A stretch of 64,000 nucleotides of DNA from an uncultured Eubacteriales bacterium (lineage in GTDB: Bacteria > Bacillota > Clostridia > Oscillospirales > CAG-272). Shown in pieces: positions 50,138 through 58,967 of the stretch. Numbering within the stretch: the stretch's first letter is position 1; each line of letters starts with the position of its first letter. Made by a program: the position numbers and the translations under genes. The stretch spans positions 36,596-100,595 of the forward strand of contig CAKROZ010000006.1 in assembly GCA_934373635.1 (NCBI GenBank), written 5' to 3'. The notes under the pieces were generated by a model that saw only the letters and a program-made list of their open reading frames with translations, was not told the DNA's origin and searched no databases.

Positions 50138-50166
50138 ATTTTACTATAAAAGATCGAAAAAGTCAA
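50138..50166 (-). promoter_or_regulatory. Promoter of the solute-binding protein gene
   Basis: TTGACT (50166-50161), 17-bp spacer, TAAAAT (50143-50138). Confidence 0.75.
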
Positions 50167-50250
50167 GTCAAAATCAAGGATTCCCTTTCGCTCGCCGAAA
50201 TATAGTCGACTTGCACAAAACAAAATCCCGGTTTTTGTAAAAAGTGACCG

Positions 50251-51309
50251 TCAGTTGGCGAGATAATCCTTCAATGTTTTCGAACGGGAGGGATGACGGA
50301 GCTTACGAAGCGCCTTCGCCTCGATCTGACGAATCCGCTCTCTCGTGATCTGGAATTGCCGTCCGACCTCCTCCAGCGTGCGGGGACGTCCGTCCTCCAG
50401 TCCGAAACGAAGCTTGATGACCTGCTCTTCACGCGGAGTGAGCGTGTGAAGAATGTTGCAAAGCTGTTCGCGGAGAAGCGAATAGGAAGCGCTGTCGGAG
50501 GGGGCGGGAGAGTCGTTGTCCTCCACAAAGTCACCGAGATGGCTGTCCTCCTCTTCTCCGATGGGAGTTTCAAGGGAGACGGGATCCTGCGCGATCTTCA
50601 TGATCTCGCGCACCTTCTCGGGCGTCATATTCAGCCGCTCGGCGATCTCGGCATCGGTGGCCTCACGTCCGAGTTCCTGAAGAAGCTGTCTCGATGTGCG
50701 GGACACCTTGTGTATGGTCTCTACCATATGTACGGGAATACGGATGGTACGTGCCTGATCGGCGATGGCGCGGGTGATTGCCTGACGGATCCACCATGTC
50801 GCGTAGGTCGAGAATTTGTAGCCCTTGTTGTAGTCAAACTTTTCGACCGCCTTGATTAAACCGAGGTTGCCCTCCTGAATCAGATCGAGGAAATACATTC
50901 CCTTTCCGACATGCCGCTTCGCAATGCTGACGACCAGACGGAGGTTTGCCTCAATCAGCTCGTCCTTCGCCGCTTTGTTACCGAGGGAGATCTGCTCCGC
51001 AAGATACGTCTCACGCTCGGGCGTCAGAAGGGCGATCTTACCGATCTCCTTCAGATACATACGAACGGGGTCATCGATGGTAAGTCCTTCCTGCGTCAGG
51101 ATCTTCTCCATCTTTTCCGCGGTATCGTATGCTTCGACGTCGCGCTCGATCTCCTTGATGTTTTCCCCGTCGATCTCGTCGGGGGTCAGACCGTCGATGT
51201 CCGACTGTGAGATGTCGTAATCGATGTCCTCGAGTGCCTTCATGATGTCGGAATCGCCGATGCCCTCACGCTGATTTCCGATGAGTTCCTCAATCTTTTC
51301 GTTACTCAT
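50251..51309 (-). CDS. rpoD: RNA polymerase primary sigma factor
   Basis: 352 aa housekeeping sigma. Region 2 (ANLRLVVSIAKRHVGKGMYFLDLIQEGNLGLIKAVEKFDYNKGYKFSTYATWWIRQAI at about 121-178), region 3 and region 4 (PREEQVIKLRFGLEDGRPRTLEEVG with RERIRQIEAKALRKLRHPSR). Region 1.1 is short, as in many Firmicutes. Lies 15 bp after dnaG, the usual dnaG-rpoD order. It reads the TTGACA/TATAAT promoters listed here. Confidence 0.97.
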   Translation of the reverse strand: MSNEKIEELIGNQREGIGDSDIMKALEDIDYDISQSDIDGLTPDEIDGENIKEIERDVEAYDTAEKMEKILTQEGLTIDDPVRMYLKEIGKIALLTPERETYLAEQISLGNKAAKDELIEANLRLVVSIAKRHVGKGMYFLDLIQEGNLGLIKAVEKFDYNKGYKFSTYATWWIRQAITRAIADQARTIRIPVHMVETIHKVSRTSRQLLQELGREATDAEIAERLNMTPEKVREIMKIAQDPVSLETPIGEEEDSHLGDFVEDNDSPAPSDSASYSLLREQLCNILHTLTPREEQVIKLRFGLEDGRPRTLEEVGRQFQITRERIRQIEAKALRKLRHPSRSKTLKDYLAN

Positions 51310-51324
51310 GATATATCTCCTTTT

Positions 51325-53100
51325 TTATTCTTCCGTTGTTTTTCGAATGCTTGCGAGAAGAGCGTTCAGCCCTTCGTAGGTATTCGTATTCTCTGCCTGC
51401 TTTTTTGCATAGGATGTTTTCAGCGCGGAGATCGCGTCGCGGAGGACCTCATCTCCGTTGTCCGTGAGCTCCATGCGTGCAAGCTTAATCTTTGTCAGCC
51501 GCCCGACCTCTTCGGGGGTGAAGGTTTCATTCATCCGCACGGCGGGATCCACTCCCGCCTCATAGGCGGTTTTGAGATACAAAAATACTTTTTTGTTGAA
51601 TTCGGTGAAAAAATCTTCGGCAGAAAGAAGATTATCTTCAAAGACTTTCCTTCTGTGATTTGGAAACAGGAGAAGAAGTCCGAGTACGTTTTCTTCGTTT
51701 TTCGCAACGGTCGGTGCCTTGACGAAATCGGCGTTGACCCGATCGGCAAAGCCGGCGGTCTCCTGTCTGATCTTTTGCGTCTGCTCCTTCGCATAAGCTC
51801 TCGCGTTCCGTTTGACAATCCCCTCGACATCGCGGGACAGCGCGTCCGCCGAGACGCCGAATCGTTTTGCCGCCGCACGGACGTACACGTCGCGTTCCGC
51901 CGCGGAGTAAAAGCCCGCGATCATCTCGGACATTTCGGACAGGGCGTTGATCTTCTCCTGCGGCACGTCGAGATTGTATTTGGACAGCACACGATCGGTA
52001 TTGTACTCGAATTTACTTTTGGAAGACTCGAGCGCGGCACGAAACTTATCCTTTCCGAAGGTGCGTATGTATTCGTCGGGGTCCTTCGCATCGGGAACCT
52101 TGAATACGCTGACCTCCAGCCCCACCTCGCCGAGCATCCGCATGGCTCTGACCGCAGCCTTCTGCCCCGCCTCATCGGCATCGTAGGAGATAATGACTTT
52201 TTTCGTATATCGGCTCATCAGGCGCGCCTGATCGGCGGTGATCGCGGTACCGAGCGTCGCCACCGCGTTGGTAAAGCCGGCGGCATGCATCGCGATAACG
52301 TCCATATACCCTTCGCAGAGGATCATCGTCTCGGCACAGGTCTGGCGTGCGAAATTCAAGGCAAAGAGATTTCTCGTCTTTTTGAAAACGGGGGTATCGG
52401 ACGAGTTTTTATACTTCGGCTGAGAGTCGTCCATGACGCGCCCGCCGAAGGCGATGACGCGTCCCGATACGTCGATGATCGGAAACATCACGCGATTGCG
52501 GAAGGCGTCGTAATAATTCCCCCGTTCGCTCTTTCCCGAGAGGAAGCCTGCGACCAGCTCCTCATGTGTATACCCCTTAGAAAGCATATAGCGCGTGAAG
52601 GTATCGAAGCCATCGGGGGCAAAGCCGAGTCCGAAGTGGCGGATCGTCGCCATCGAGAGTGCGCGCTTTTCCGTAAAGTACCGAAGAGCGGCGCGCGCCT
52701 TCTCGTCTTCGGAAAAGAGGGCGGCGTGGTAATATTTCGCCGCGTCGACATTCATTTTCAGAATACGCTCTTTGTCGATCTTCCTTGCTCCGCCGACCGC
52801 GGCATCGGTATCGGGAAGGACATTGATGCCCACACGTTTGGCAAGGAAACTCACGGCATCGGGATAATCGAGATGCTCGATCTCACGGATGAAGGTGATC
52901 GCGTCGCCGCCGACGCCGCAACCGAAGCAATAAAAGCTGTTGTCCTTCGGGAACACGGTAAAGGACGGCGATTTCTCGCTGTGAAACGGACAAAGCCCTT
53001 TCAGATTGGAGCCTGCACGCTTCAAGGAAACATAACTGCCGACAAGCGATTCGATATCATTACGGGATAAAATTTCATCGATGACTTCGCGCGGTATCAC
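51325..53100 (-). CDS. dnaG: DNA primase
   Basis: 591 aa. Zinc ribbon CPFHSEKSPSF with YCFGCG (about 37-65), catalytic TOPRIM (CEGYMDVIAMHAAG, near 260, and ISYDADEAGQKA near 300), and a C-terminal helicase-binding region. Makes RNA primers for replication. Upstream of rpoD; both minus strand. Confidence 0.97.
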   Translation of the reverse strand: MIPREVIDEILSRNDIESLVGSYVSLKRAGSNLKGLCPFHSEKSPSFTVFPKDNSFYCFGCGVGGDAITFIREIEHLDYPDAVSFLAKRVGINVLPDTDAAVGGARKIDKERILKMNVDAAKYYHAALFSEDEKARAALRYFTEKRALSMATIRHFGLGFAPDGFDTFTRYMLSKGYTHEELVAGFLSGKSERGNYYDAFRNRVMFPIIDVSGRVIAFGGRVMDDSQPKYKNSSDTPVFKKTRNLFALNFARQTCAETMILCEGYMDVIAMHAAGFTNAVATLGTAITADQARLMSRYTKKVIISYDADEAGQKAAVRAMRMLGEVGLEVSVFKVPDAKDPDEYIRTFGKDKFRAALESSKSKFEYNTDRVLSKYNLDVPQEKINALSEMSEMIAGFYSAAERDVYVRAAAKRFGVSADALSRDVEGIVKRNARAYAKEQTQKIRQETAGFADRVNADFVKAPTVAKNEENVLGLLLLFPNHRRKVFEDNLLSAEDFFTEFNKKVFLYLKTAYEAGVDPAVRMNETFTPEEVGRLTKIKLARMELTDNGDEVLRDAISALKTSYAKKQAENTNTYEGLNALLASIRKTTEE

Positions 53101-53143
53101 ATCTTCCGCCCCCTTCCGTCATTTTTCTACTTATAATATAGGG

Positions 53144-53186
53144 AAAAGCGCGCCGAAAACCTTTTTTCCGCGCGCTTTTTTTATTG
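53144..53186. terminator. Terminator between yigZ and dnaG
   Basis: AAAAGCGCGC (53144-53153) pairs with GCGCGCTTTT (53170-53179), T-runs on both strands; separates hflX-yigZ from dnaG-rpoD. Confidence 0.8.
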
Positions 53187-53191
53187 TTTTT

Positions 53192-53806
53192 TCAGCAATC
53201 GAATTTTTCTTCGAGCACCGAGATCTTTGCTCTCCCCGCGGTGACCTCCGTCAGGGCTTTCACGAGATCATCAAATTTTTCTTTTTGCAGGCTGCCGCGC
53301 ACCGTCACGCCGTCATCGTACAGAGTCTCCGTCAAGCGGAAGCCGCCTTCAAAACATCCCGCGGTCTTCGGATAATCCGCGTAACTCATACGGATCTCAC
53401 AAAAAGTGTAAATCGTAAAGCAGGCAATCCCCGCCTCCCGCACGGCGCCGCCCGCCGCCGCGGTATATGCTCTCACGAGCCCGCCCGTACCGAGAAGCGT
53501 CCCGCCGAAATAACGGGTCACGACAATGACGGCATCCGAGATCCCGCCCTTGCGCAAAATATCCAGTGTGGGAAGTCCTGCCGTCCCCTGAGGCTCCTTA
53601 TCGTCCGAAAAGCGCATGATGGAATTCTGCCGCAAAATATAAGCGTAAACGTGATGCTTTGCGTCGGGATAGCGTTTCTTTGTCGCAGAAATGAACGCCA
53701 GCGCCTCTTCCTCGGTCGTGACGGGTGCCGCCTCACCGATGAAGACGGACTTTTTCTCCTCATAAGTGTATGTCCCCGCCGCGCGAAGGGTGGTGTACTC
53801 CTCCAT
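53192..53806 (-). CDS. yigZ: YigZ / IMPACT family protein
   Basis: 204 aa. IMPACT domain (KKSVFIGEAAPVTTEEEALAFI, KHHVYAYILR, SDDKEPQGTAGLPTLDILRKGGISDAVIVVTRYFGGTLLGTGGLVRAY) then a short C-terminal domain. Possible ribosome-associated or amino-acid-stress role; not established. 9 bp after hflX. Confidence 0.92.
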   Translation of the reverse strand: MEEYTTLRAAGTYTYEEKKSVFIGEAAPVTTEEEALAFISATKKRYPDAKHHVYAYILRQNSIMRFSDDKEPQGTAGLPTLDILRKGGISDAVIVVTRYFGGTLLGTGGLVRAYTAAAGGAVREAGIACFTIYTFCEIRMSYADYPKTAGCFEGGFRLTETLYDDGVTVRGSLQKEKFDDLVKALTEVTAGRAKISVLEEKFDC

Positions 53807-53814
53807 GTAACCTC

Positions 53815-55068
53815 CTACGGCAGAAGGTACGCGGAAAACGCACCCTTGCCCTTTTCGTCAAGCCGCACGGTCACGGCGATCCCGTCGTCTCCGTACTCCA
53901 CGGAAAGCACCGCGTAATCGCGATACAGCTCGGAGAGTCTCCCCTGTTCGGTATAGGGCAAGAGCAGGCGGCAATCCGATTTCCGTGCATGGAGAATCGC
54001 TTCGATCGCCGAAAGCAAAAGATCGAGTCCGCGCCCCTCCTTGGCGGAGATGGCAACGGTGTTCGCGGTCGGTGCGGCGTGTGAGAGTCCTTCAATCCTG
54101 TCGCATTTATTATATACATAAAGCCGTGGCTTGTCCTTCGCGCCGAGATCGTCTGCGACCGCCTCGGTCACGCGGAGATGCCCCTCGACCTCGGGATCGG
54201 AAATGTCCGATACGATCATCAGGATATCCGAGTAGCGAACCTCATCGAGCGTCGATTTGAACGCCTCTACCAGATGATGCGGGAGCTTGCGGATAAAGCC
54301 TACCGTATCGGTCAGCAGAACGCTTTCTCCCGATGGCAACGTCAGCTTTCGCGTTGTCGGGTCGAGGGTCGCGAAAAGCTTATCCTCCGACAGGACGCCC
54401 GCATCCGTCAATGCGTTCAGAAGCGTGGACTTCCCCGCATTCGTATATCCGACGATCGCGATCTTCGGGAGTCCCGAGCGATCTCTCTGCCGTCTCATGA
54501 CAAGACGATTGCGCTCCATTTCGGCAAGCTCGTTTTCCAACGTGCGGATCCGCTCCTTCAAATGACGGCGATCCGTTTCGAGCTTGGATTCTCCGGGACC
54601 TCGGGAACCGATGCCGCCCCCCTGACGGGAAAGCGATGCGCCTTTGCCCGTAAGACGCGGCGCACTGTATTTGAGCTGTGCGAGCTCTACCTGCAGTTTC
54701 CCTTCTCCGCTCGACGCGTGCAGGGCGAAAATATCGAGAATCAGCATACTGCGGTCGATCACACTGACCTCTCCGCCGATGTCCTCCTCGAGATTGCGGA
54801 TCTGCGCGGGAGAGAGCTCGAAGTCAAACACCACGACCGACGCGCCGCCTTCGCGGCAAAGTGCGGCAACCTCGGCGACCTTTCCGCTCCCGATGCAGGT
54901 GCGGGGATCAAACGCACTTTTGACCTGAATCACGCGGGCATATACGCGTCCACCCGCCGTATCCAACAGCCTTGCCAGCTCGTCGAGACTGCTCTCGGTC
55001 TCGGGAAGATCGGAAGATCGTTCCGCCATACCGACAAGGACGGCGATTTGATTTTCAATTTCAGCCAT
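53815..55068 (-). CDS. hflX: GTPase HflX
   Basis: 417 aa ribosome-splitting GTPase. N-terminal domain with SSLDELARLLDTAGG and DFELSPAQIRNLEE, a coiled linker, then the G domain: G1 GYTNAGKST, G3 DTVGFI, G4 NKCD. Helps recycle stalled ribosomes. Start ATG 55068 has GAGGAGGT 8 bases upstream; the longer frame to 55122 lacks a site. Overlaps no gene; rpmE terminator precedes it. Confidence 0.96.
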   Translation of the reverse strand: MAEIENQIAVLVGMAERSSDLPETESSLDELARLLDTAGGRVYARVIQVKSAFDPRTCIGSGKVAEVAALCREGGASVVVFDFELSPAQIRNLEEDIGGEVSVIDRSMLILDIFALHASSGEGKLQVELAQLKYSAPRLTGKGASLSRQGGGIGSRGPGESKLETDRRHLKERIRTLENELAEMERNRLVMRRQRDRSGLPKIAIVGYTNAGKSTLLNALTDAGVLSEDKLFATLDPTTRKLTLPSGESVLLTDTVGFIRKLPHHLVEAFKSTLDEVRYSDILMIVSDISDPEVEGHLRVTEAVADDLGAKDKPRLYVYNKCDRIEGLSHAAPTANTVAISAKEGRGLDLLLSAIEAILHARKSDCRLLLPYTEQGRLSELYRDYAVLSVEYGDDGIAVTVRLDEKGKGAFSAYLLP

Positions 55069-55090
55069 GCAAAAATACCTCCTCGGAACA

Positions 55091-55134
55091 GAAAAAGAGC
55101 GTCTGACGGAAAACCCTATCAAACGCTCTTTTCA
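55091..55134 (-). terminator. Terminator of rpmE
   Basis: AAAAGAGCGT (55093-55102) pairs with ACGCTCTTTT (55123-55132), followed on the minus strand by a T-rich end. Confidence 0.8.
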
Positions 55135-55143
55135 TGCGAAAAA

Positions 55144-55347
55144 TTACTTCGTCATCGCGAGACGCTTCTTGAACTTATCCACACGTCCGCCGGCATCAAC
55201 GAATTTCTGCTTGCCCGTATAGAACGGGTGGCACTTCGAGCAGATTTCAACATTCATATCGCCTTTTACCGAATGTGTGACGACAGTCTCACCGCAAGCA
55301 CATTTGATCGTTGCTTCCTTGTATTCGGGATGAATTCCGGTCTTCAT
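55144..55347 (-). CDS. rpmE: 50S ribosomal protein L31
   Basis: 67 aa, zinc-binding (C+) type with CACG, then CSKC (Cys 16, 18, 37, 40). MKTGIHPEYKEATIKCACGE and HPFYTGKQKFVDAGGRVDKF are the family blocks. Single-gene unit with its own promoter and terminator. Confidence 0.97.
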   Translation of the reverse strand: MKTGIHPEYKEATIKCACGETVVTHSVKGDMNVEICSKCHPFYTGKQKFVDAGGRVDKFKKRLAMTK

Positions 55348-55386
55348 TTTTACACCTCTTCCGATATTTCATTTTAATTGCAATCT

Positions 55387-55415
55387 ATTATATCACATAT
55401 TTTTTCTTTTTGCAA
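55387..55415 (-). promoter_or_regulatory. Promoter of rpmE
   Basis: TTGCAA (55415-55410), 17-bp spacer, TATAAT (55392-55387). Confidence 0.85.
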
Positions 55416-55439
55416 TAGTTTTTTTGAATTTTTCGAAAT

Positions 55440-55729
55440 TTTCTAAATTCAGTAAATCCTAGGTTTACAATATAAGTGCAACAAATAAAAAAGTAATGAC
55501 ACAGAAAAAACCACGCGATATATTGAGAGTAGCCACACAACCATAAACAGAAGGAAACAATATGTGTCATACACCCATTTTACTAGATGGAAAGCACTTG
55601 AAGCAGGAGATTAGAAAATCTCCCAAGTGTCCCGAGTCTTTACCGATAAAGCGTTTTGATTCTCTCGATTCGGAGCCAAAGCAAGCGGTGAACACGATGC
55701 TATGGGATATCGCCGAGCTCTGTAAAGTG
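55440..55729 (+). mobile_element. AT-rich insertion-sequence scar, degenerate
   Basis: Much more AT-rich than the surroundings and interrupted by stops. A short frame beginning MCHTPILLDGKHLKQEI and running to AVNTMLWDIAEL looks like mixed pieces of IS-type coding sequence joined to the 55730 repeat. I cannot name the family; the abrupt base change and the link to the repeat shared with the ISL3 relic at 44 kb suggest mobile origin. No gene is intact here. Confidence 0.45.
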
Positions 55730-55883
55730 CGCATTTTACATATCTTCTCCCCCAAAACGTCGCGTAGAAACACGGAAGAGATTTCCGCTTCGCTACGCTC
55801 CGTTTCAACCTCTTCCGTGTTTCTACGTCTTCTTCGGCGACTTTATTCTATTCTCTTTGTTTTTTCGTTCCGACTATTGACAA
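55730..55883 (-). repeat. Dispersed ~150-bp repeat, copy 2
   Basis: Counterpart of 44442-44586, with the same hairpin arms (TAGAAACACGGAAGAG with its complement) and outer blocks. It overlaps the last codons of nfnB, as copy 1 lies just beyond spoVT, so both copies follow a minus-strand gene in the same orientation and could supply a terminator. Confidence 0.75.
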
Positions 55884-57307
55884 AAAGCCGTATCTTTTTC
55901 CATAAGATACTCGTCGATGGCTCTCGCGGCGGTCTTCCCCGCTCCCATCGCGGAAATCACCGTTGCGGCGCCCGTGACGGCATCTCCGCCCGCGAAAGTC
56001 CCCTCCTTCGAGGTCTTTCCCGTCCCCTCCTCCACGACGATGCCGCCGCGGGGATTTGTCTCGAGTCCTTTTGTCGTCCGCTTGATGAGGGGGTTCGGCG
56101 ATGTGCCGATGGCAATAATGACGGCATCGACATCAAGCGTAAACTCACTGTCCGGTACGGGGATCGGACGGCGGCGTCCCCGCTCATCGGGAGCTCCGAG
56201 CTCCATGCGGACGGCACGGATACCTGTCACGAAGCCGTTTTTCGCATCGCGGGGATCGGCATCGTTATGATAGCCGAGGATCTCGGTCGGATTGCAAAGC
56301 AGGCGGAAAATCACGCCCTCTTCCTCGGCGTGTTCGACCTCCTCGCGTCTTGCGGGAAGCTCTTCCATCGAGCGGCGATAGACGATCGTCACGCTCTCGG
56401 CGCCGAGACGGAGCGCGGTGCGCGCGGCATCCATCGCGACATTGCCCCCGCCGACCACGGCGACCCGTCCGCCCTTCATCACGGGGGTTGCGGCATCTTC
56501 GCGGTAGGCTTTCATCAGGTTCGCACGGGTGAGGAATTCATTGGCAGAATAGACACCTTTGAGGCTTTCGCCCGGGATGCCCATAAAGTTCGGAAGTCCC
56601 GCGCCCGAGCCGATAAACACGGCTTCATACCCGTCCTCGAAGAGTTCGTCGACGGTCAGGGTCTTTCCGATCACGACATCGGTCTTTACCTCCACGCCCA
56701 TGGCAACGAGGTGCTCGACCTCTTCCTTTACGATGGATTTCGGGAGGCGGAATTCGGGAATTCCGTACACGAGCACGCCACCCGCGGCATGAAGTGCCTC
56801 GAAAACGGTGACGGCATAGCCCTTCGCCGCGAGGTCACCCGCGCAGGTCAGCCCCGAGGGACCCGAGCCGACGACGGCAACGCGGTGTCCGTTCGGCTTC
56901 GGTTTTTCCGCCACGCCCGCGTGGTTTGCGCTGTGGGTATCGGCAACAAAGCGCTCGAGCCTTCCGATGCCGACGGGTTCTCCCTTGATGCCGCGGACGC
57001 ACTTTGCCTCGCACTGGCTCTCCTGCGGGCAGACTCTGCCACAGACGGCGGGGAGCGAGGAAGTCTTACGGATGATGCGGTAGGCTTCCTCAAAGTCCCC
57101 TTCCTTCACCTTCTCGATAAAGTCGGGAATCTGTATATTGACGGGACAGCCCGAGACGCAGGGCATGGTCTTGCAATGCAGGCAACGAAGTGCCTCGTCG
57201 ACGGCGGTCGCCTCATCGTAGCCGAGGGCGACCTCGGAGAAGCACTTCGCGCGGACGTCGGGCGAAAGCGTGGGCATAGGGTTCTTTTTCGGGTTCATGT
57301 TCGGCAT
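55874..57307 (-). CDS. nfnB: NfnB-like subunit (NADPH-dependent glutamate synthase small chain family)
   Basis: 477 aa flavoprotein. N-terminal Cys-rich region CLHCKTMPCVSGCPVNIQIPDF and VCGRVCPQESQCEAKCVRG for two [4Fe-4S] clusters, FAD-binding VAVVGSGPSGLTCAGDLA, NADP-binding VAVVGGGNVAMDAARTA, and the final FAD site GTFAGGDAVTGAATVISAMGAGKTAA. It looks like GltD, but its partner here is NfnA, so an electron-bifurcating NADH-ferredoxin:NADP+ oxidoreductase is preferred. AAGGAGG precedes ATG 57307. Confidence 0.9.
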   Translation of the reverse strand: MPNMNPKKNPMPTLSPDVRAKCFSEVALGYDEATAVDEALRCLHCKTMPCVSGCPVNIQIPDFIEKVKEGDFEEAYRIIRKTSSLPAVCGRVCPQESQCEAKCVRGIKGEPVGIGRLERFVADTHSANHAGVAEKPKPNGHRVAVVGSGPSGLTCAGDLAAKGYAVTVFEALHAAGGVLVYGIPEFRLPKSIVKEEVEHLVAMGVEVKTDVVIGKTLTVDELFEDGYEAVFIGSGAGLPNFMGIPGESLKGVYSANEFLTRANLMKAYREDAATPVMKGGRVAVVGGGNVAMDAARTALRLGAESVTIVYRRSMEELPARREEVEHAEEEGVIFRLLCNPTEILGYHNDADPRDAKNGFVTGIRAVRMELGAPDERGRRRPIPVPDSEFTLDVDAVIIAIGTSPNPLIKRTTKGLETNPRGGIVVEEGTGKTSKEGTFAGGDAVTGAATVISAMGAGKTAARAIDEYLMEKDTAFCQ

Positions 57308-57308
57308 A

Positions 57309-58169
57309 TCAGTGCGCCTCCTTTTCTGTTTTGAAGAGGTTACATGCCTCCTCGTACCGATGCCGCTCAAAATCGCGGTACATGGAGGCGCGGGACATCG
57401 CCTCGTCGAAATCGACCGCATAGCCGTCGAAGTCGGGACCGTCCACACAGGCGAATTTCGTCACGGCTTTCCCGTCTTCGTGAAGGGTCAGGCGGCAACC
57501 GCCGCACATGCCCGTGCCGTCGATCATGATCGGGTTCATCGAGACGGTACAGGGGATGCCGTAAGGCTTCACTGCGGCGACGACGAATTTCATCATGACA
57601 AGGGGACCGATCGCAATGACCTTGTCGAAGCGACGCCCTTCCCCGAGCATTTCTCCGATCGGAAGGCAGACATTGCCCGCCCTGCCATGGGAGCCGTCGT
57701 CGGTCATGACGGTAAGAGAATCGGAGGCGGAGGCAAATTCCTTTTCCAAAATGACAAGTTCCTTCGAGCGGAAGCCGATCACCGAGGTGACGCGGGCGCC
57801 GAGCTCACGAAGGCGCTCGGCAATCGGGAGCGCGATGGCACAGCCGACGCCGCCTCCGACGATCAGGACGTCGGAGAGCCCGTCAAGCGCGGTCGGCTCT
57901 CCGAGCGGGCCGACAAAATCGGCGAGAGTGTCCCCGACTTCCTTCCGATTCAAGAGGTAGGTGGTGGCTCCGACGATCTGAAAGATAATGCGGACGGTGC
58001 CCGCCCCGCGGTCATAGCCGGCGACGGTCAGCGGGATTCTCTCCCCGTCCTCGTCCGTGCGAAGGATGATAAACTGTCCCGCCTGCGCCTTTGCCGCGAC
58101 GAGAGGCGCCTCGATCTCCATCATGGTGACGGTGGGATTGAGCGCTTCTTTTTTCACAATACGATACAT
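57309..58169 (-). CDS. nfnA: NfnA-like subunit, FAD/NAD-binding oxidoreductase with [2Fe-2S] site
   Basis: 286 aa. FAD region with AGQFIILRTDEDGERIPLTVAG, NAD region with DVLIVGGGVGCAIALPIAERL, and C-terminal cluster Cys in CGGCRLTLHEDGKAVTKFAC. Together with NfnB it would balance NADH, NADPH and ferredoxin pools. Start ATG 58169; the longer frame lacks a site. It ends one base before nfnB. Confidence 0.9.
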   Translation of the reverse strand: MYRIVKKEALNPTVTMMEIEAPLVAAKAQAGQFIILRTDEDGERIPLTVAGYDRGAGTVRIIFQIVGATTYLLNRKEVGDTLADFVGPLGEPTALDGLSDVLIVGGGVGCAIALPIAERLRELGARVTSVIGFRSKELVILEKEFASASDSLTVMTDDGSHGRAGNVCLPIGEMLGEGRRFDKVIAIGPLVMMKFVVAAVKPYGIPCTVSMNPIMIDGTGMCGGCRLTLHEDGKAVTKFACVDGPDFDGYAVDFDEAMSRASMYRDFERHRYEEACNLFKTEKEAH

Positions 58170-58327
58170 AACGGTTTCCTCACGGTCTCGCCTCACGCGA
58201 AAAAATTAATGATATTCTATATCATAGCAGAAAATAAGAAAAAAGGCAAGAGATTTTGAAAATTTGGTCTCGCATCATTGACAAATATACACGCATCGCT
58301 TTTATCGTGAAAAGGGCACTTTTCCTC

Positions 58328-58356
58328 TTGATTTTTTCCGGAATCCGCGCTATACT
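58328..58356 (+). promoter_or_regulatory. Promoter of the nitroreductase gene
   Basis: TTGATT (58328-58333), 17-bp spacer, TATACT (58351-58356). Confidence 0.8.
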
Positions 58357-58386
58357 AAGAAAAAAACGAAAACGGAGGATACACTC

Positions 58387-58908
58387 ATGAAAAACGAAAC
58401 GCTCGAAGTTTTACGCAACCGCCGCTCCTGCCGCTCATTTGACGGAAGAAAGGTCGACCGTGAAACGCTCGACAAAATTCTGGAGGCAGGCACCTACGCC
58501 CCGAGCGGTATGGGACGTCAGTCCGCCATTCTGATCGCGATCGACGATCCTGCAACCGTGCGGATGCTCTCCGCTCTGAATGCGAAGATCATGGGACGGG
58601 AGGGAGACCCGTTTTACGGGGCGTCGACCGTGGTCGTCGTTCTTGCGGATAAACGCGTCTCCACCTACCTTTACGACGGCTCGCTTGTCATGGGCAACCT
58701 CATGAACGCCGCGGAAGCACTCGGTGTCAATTCCTGTTGGATCCATCGGGCGAAGGAGGAGTTTGAGCTTCCCGAGGGCAAAGCCCTTCTCGAAAAGCTC
58801 GGCATTACGGGCGACTACGAGGGGATCGGACATTGCGTCCTCGGCTACGGCGAAAAGGTTCCCGCAAAGCCGCGGAAGGAGCATTTTATTTATCGCATCG
58901 AGGAATAA
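58387..58908 (+). CDS. Nitroreductase family FMN protein
   Basis: 173 aa. FMN-binding RNRRSCRSFDGRKVD (about 10-24) and YAPSGMGRQSAILIAI, then the C-terminal GYGEKVPAKPRKEHFIYR typical of the family. Likely a flavin-dependent reductase of unknown physiological substrate. GGAGG precedes the start. Confidence 0.92.
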   Translation: MKNETLEVLRNRRSCRSFDGRKVDRETLDKILEAGTYAPSGMGRQSAILIAIDDPATVRMLSALNAKIMGREGDPFYGASTVVVVLADKRVSTYLYDGSLVMGNLMNAAEALGVNSCWIHRAKEEFELPEGKALLEKLGITGDYEGIGHCVLGYGEKVPAKPRKEHFIYRIEE

Positions 58909-58919
58909 TCTTCATAGCA

Positions 58920-58956
58920 AAGAGCGTCGGCATTTTCTGCCGGCGCTCTTTGTTTA
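58920..58956 (+). terminator. Terminator of the nitroreductase gene
   Basis: AAAGAGCGTCGGCA pairs with TGCCGGCGCTCTTT around a short T-rich loop, then TTTGTTT. Confidence 0.88.
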
Positions 58957-58967
58957 TTGGTTCTGCC

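Noticed and set aside
55388..55570. 60-aa Cys/aromatic-rich minus-strand frame
   Set aside because: Shadow of the AT-rich IS scar and the rpmE promoter.
55874..57307. Glutamate synthase small subunit (gltD)
   Set aside because: No large subunit; the adjacent NfnA gene makes NfnB the better call.
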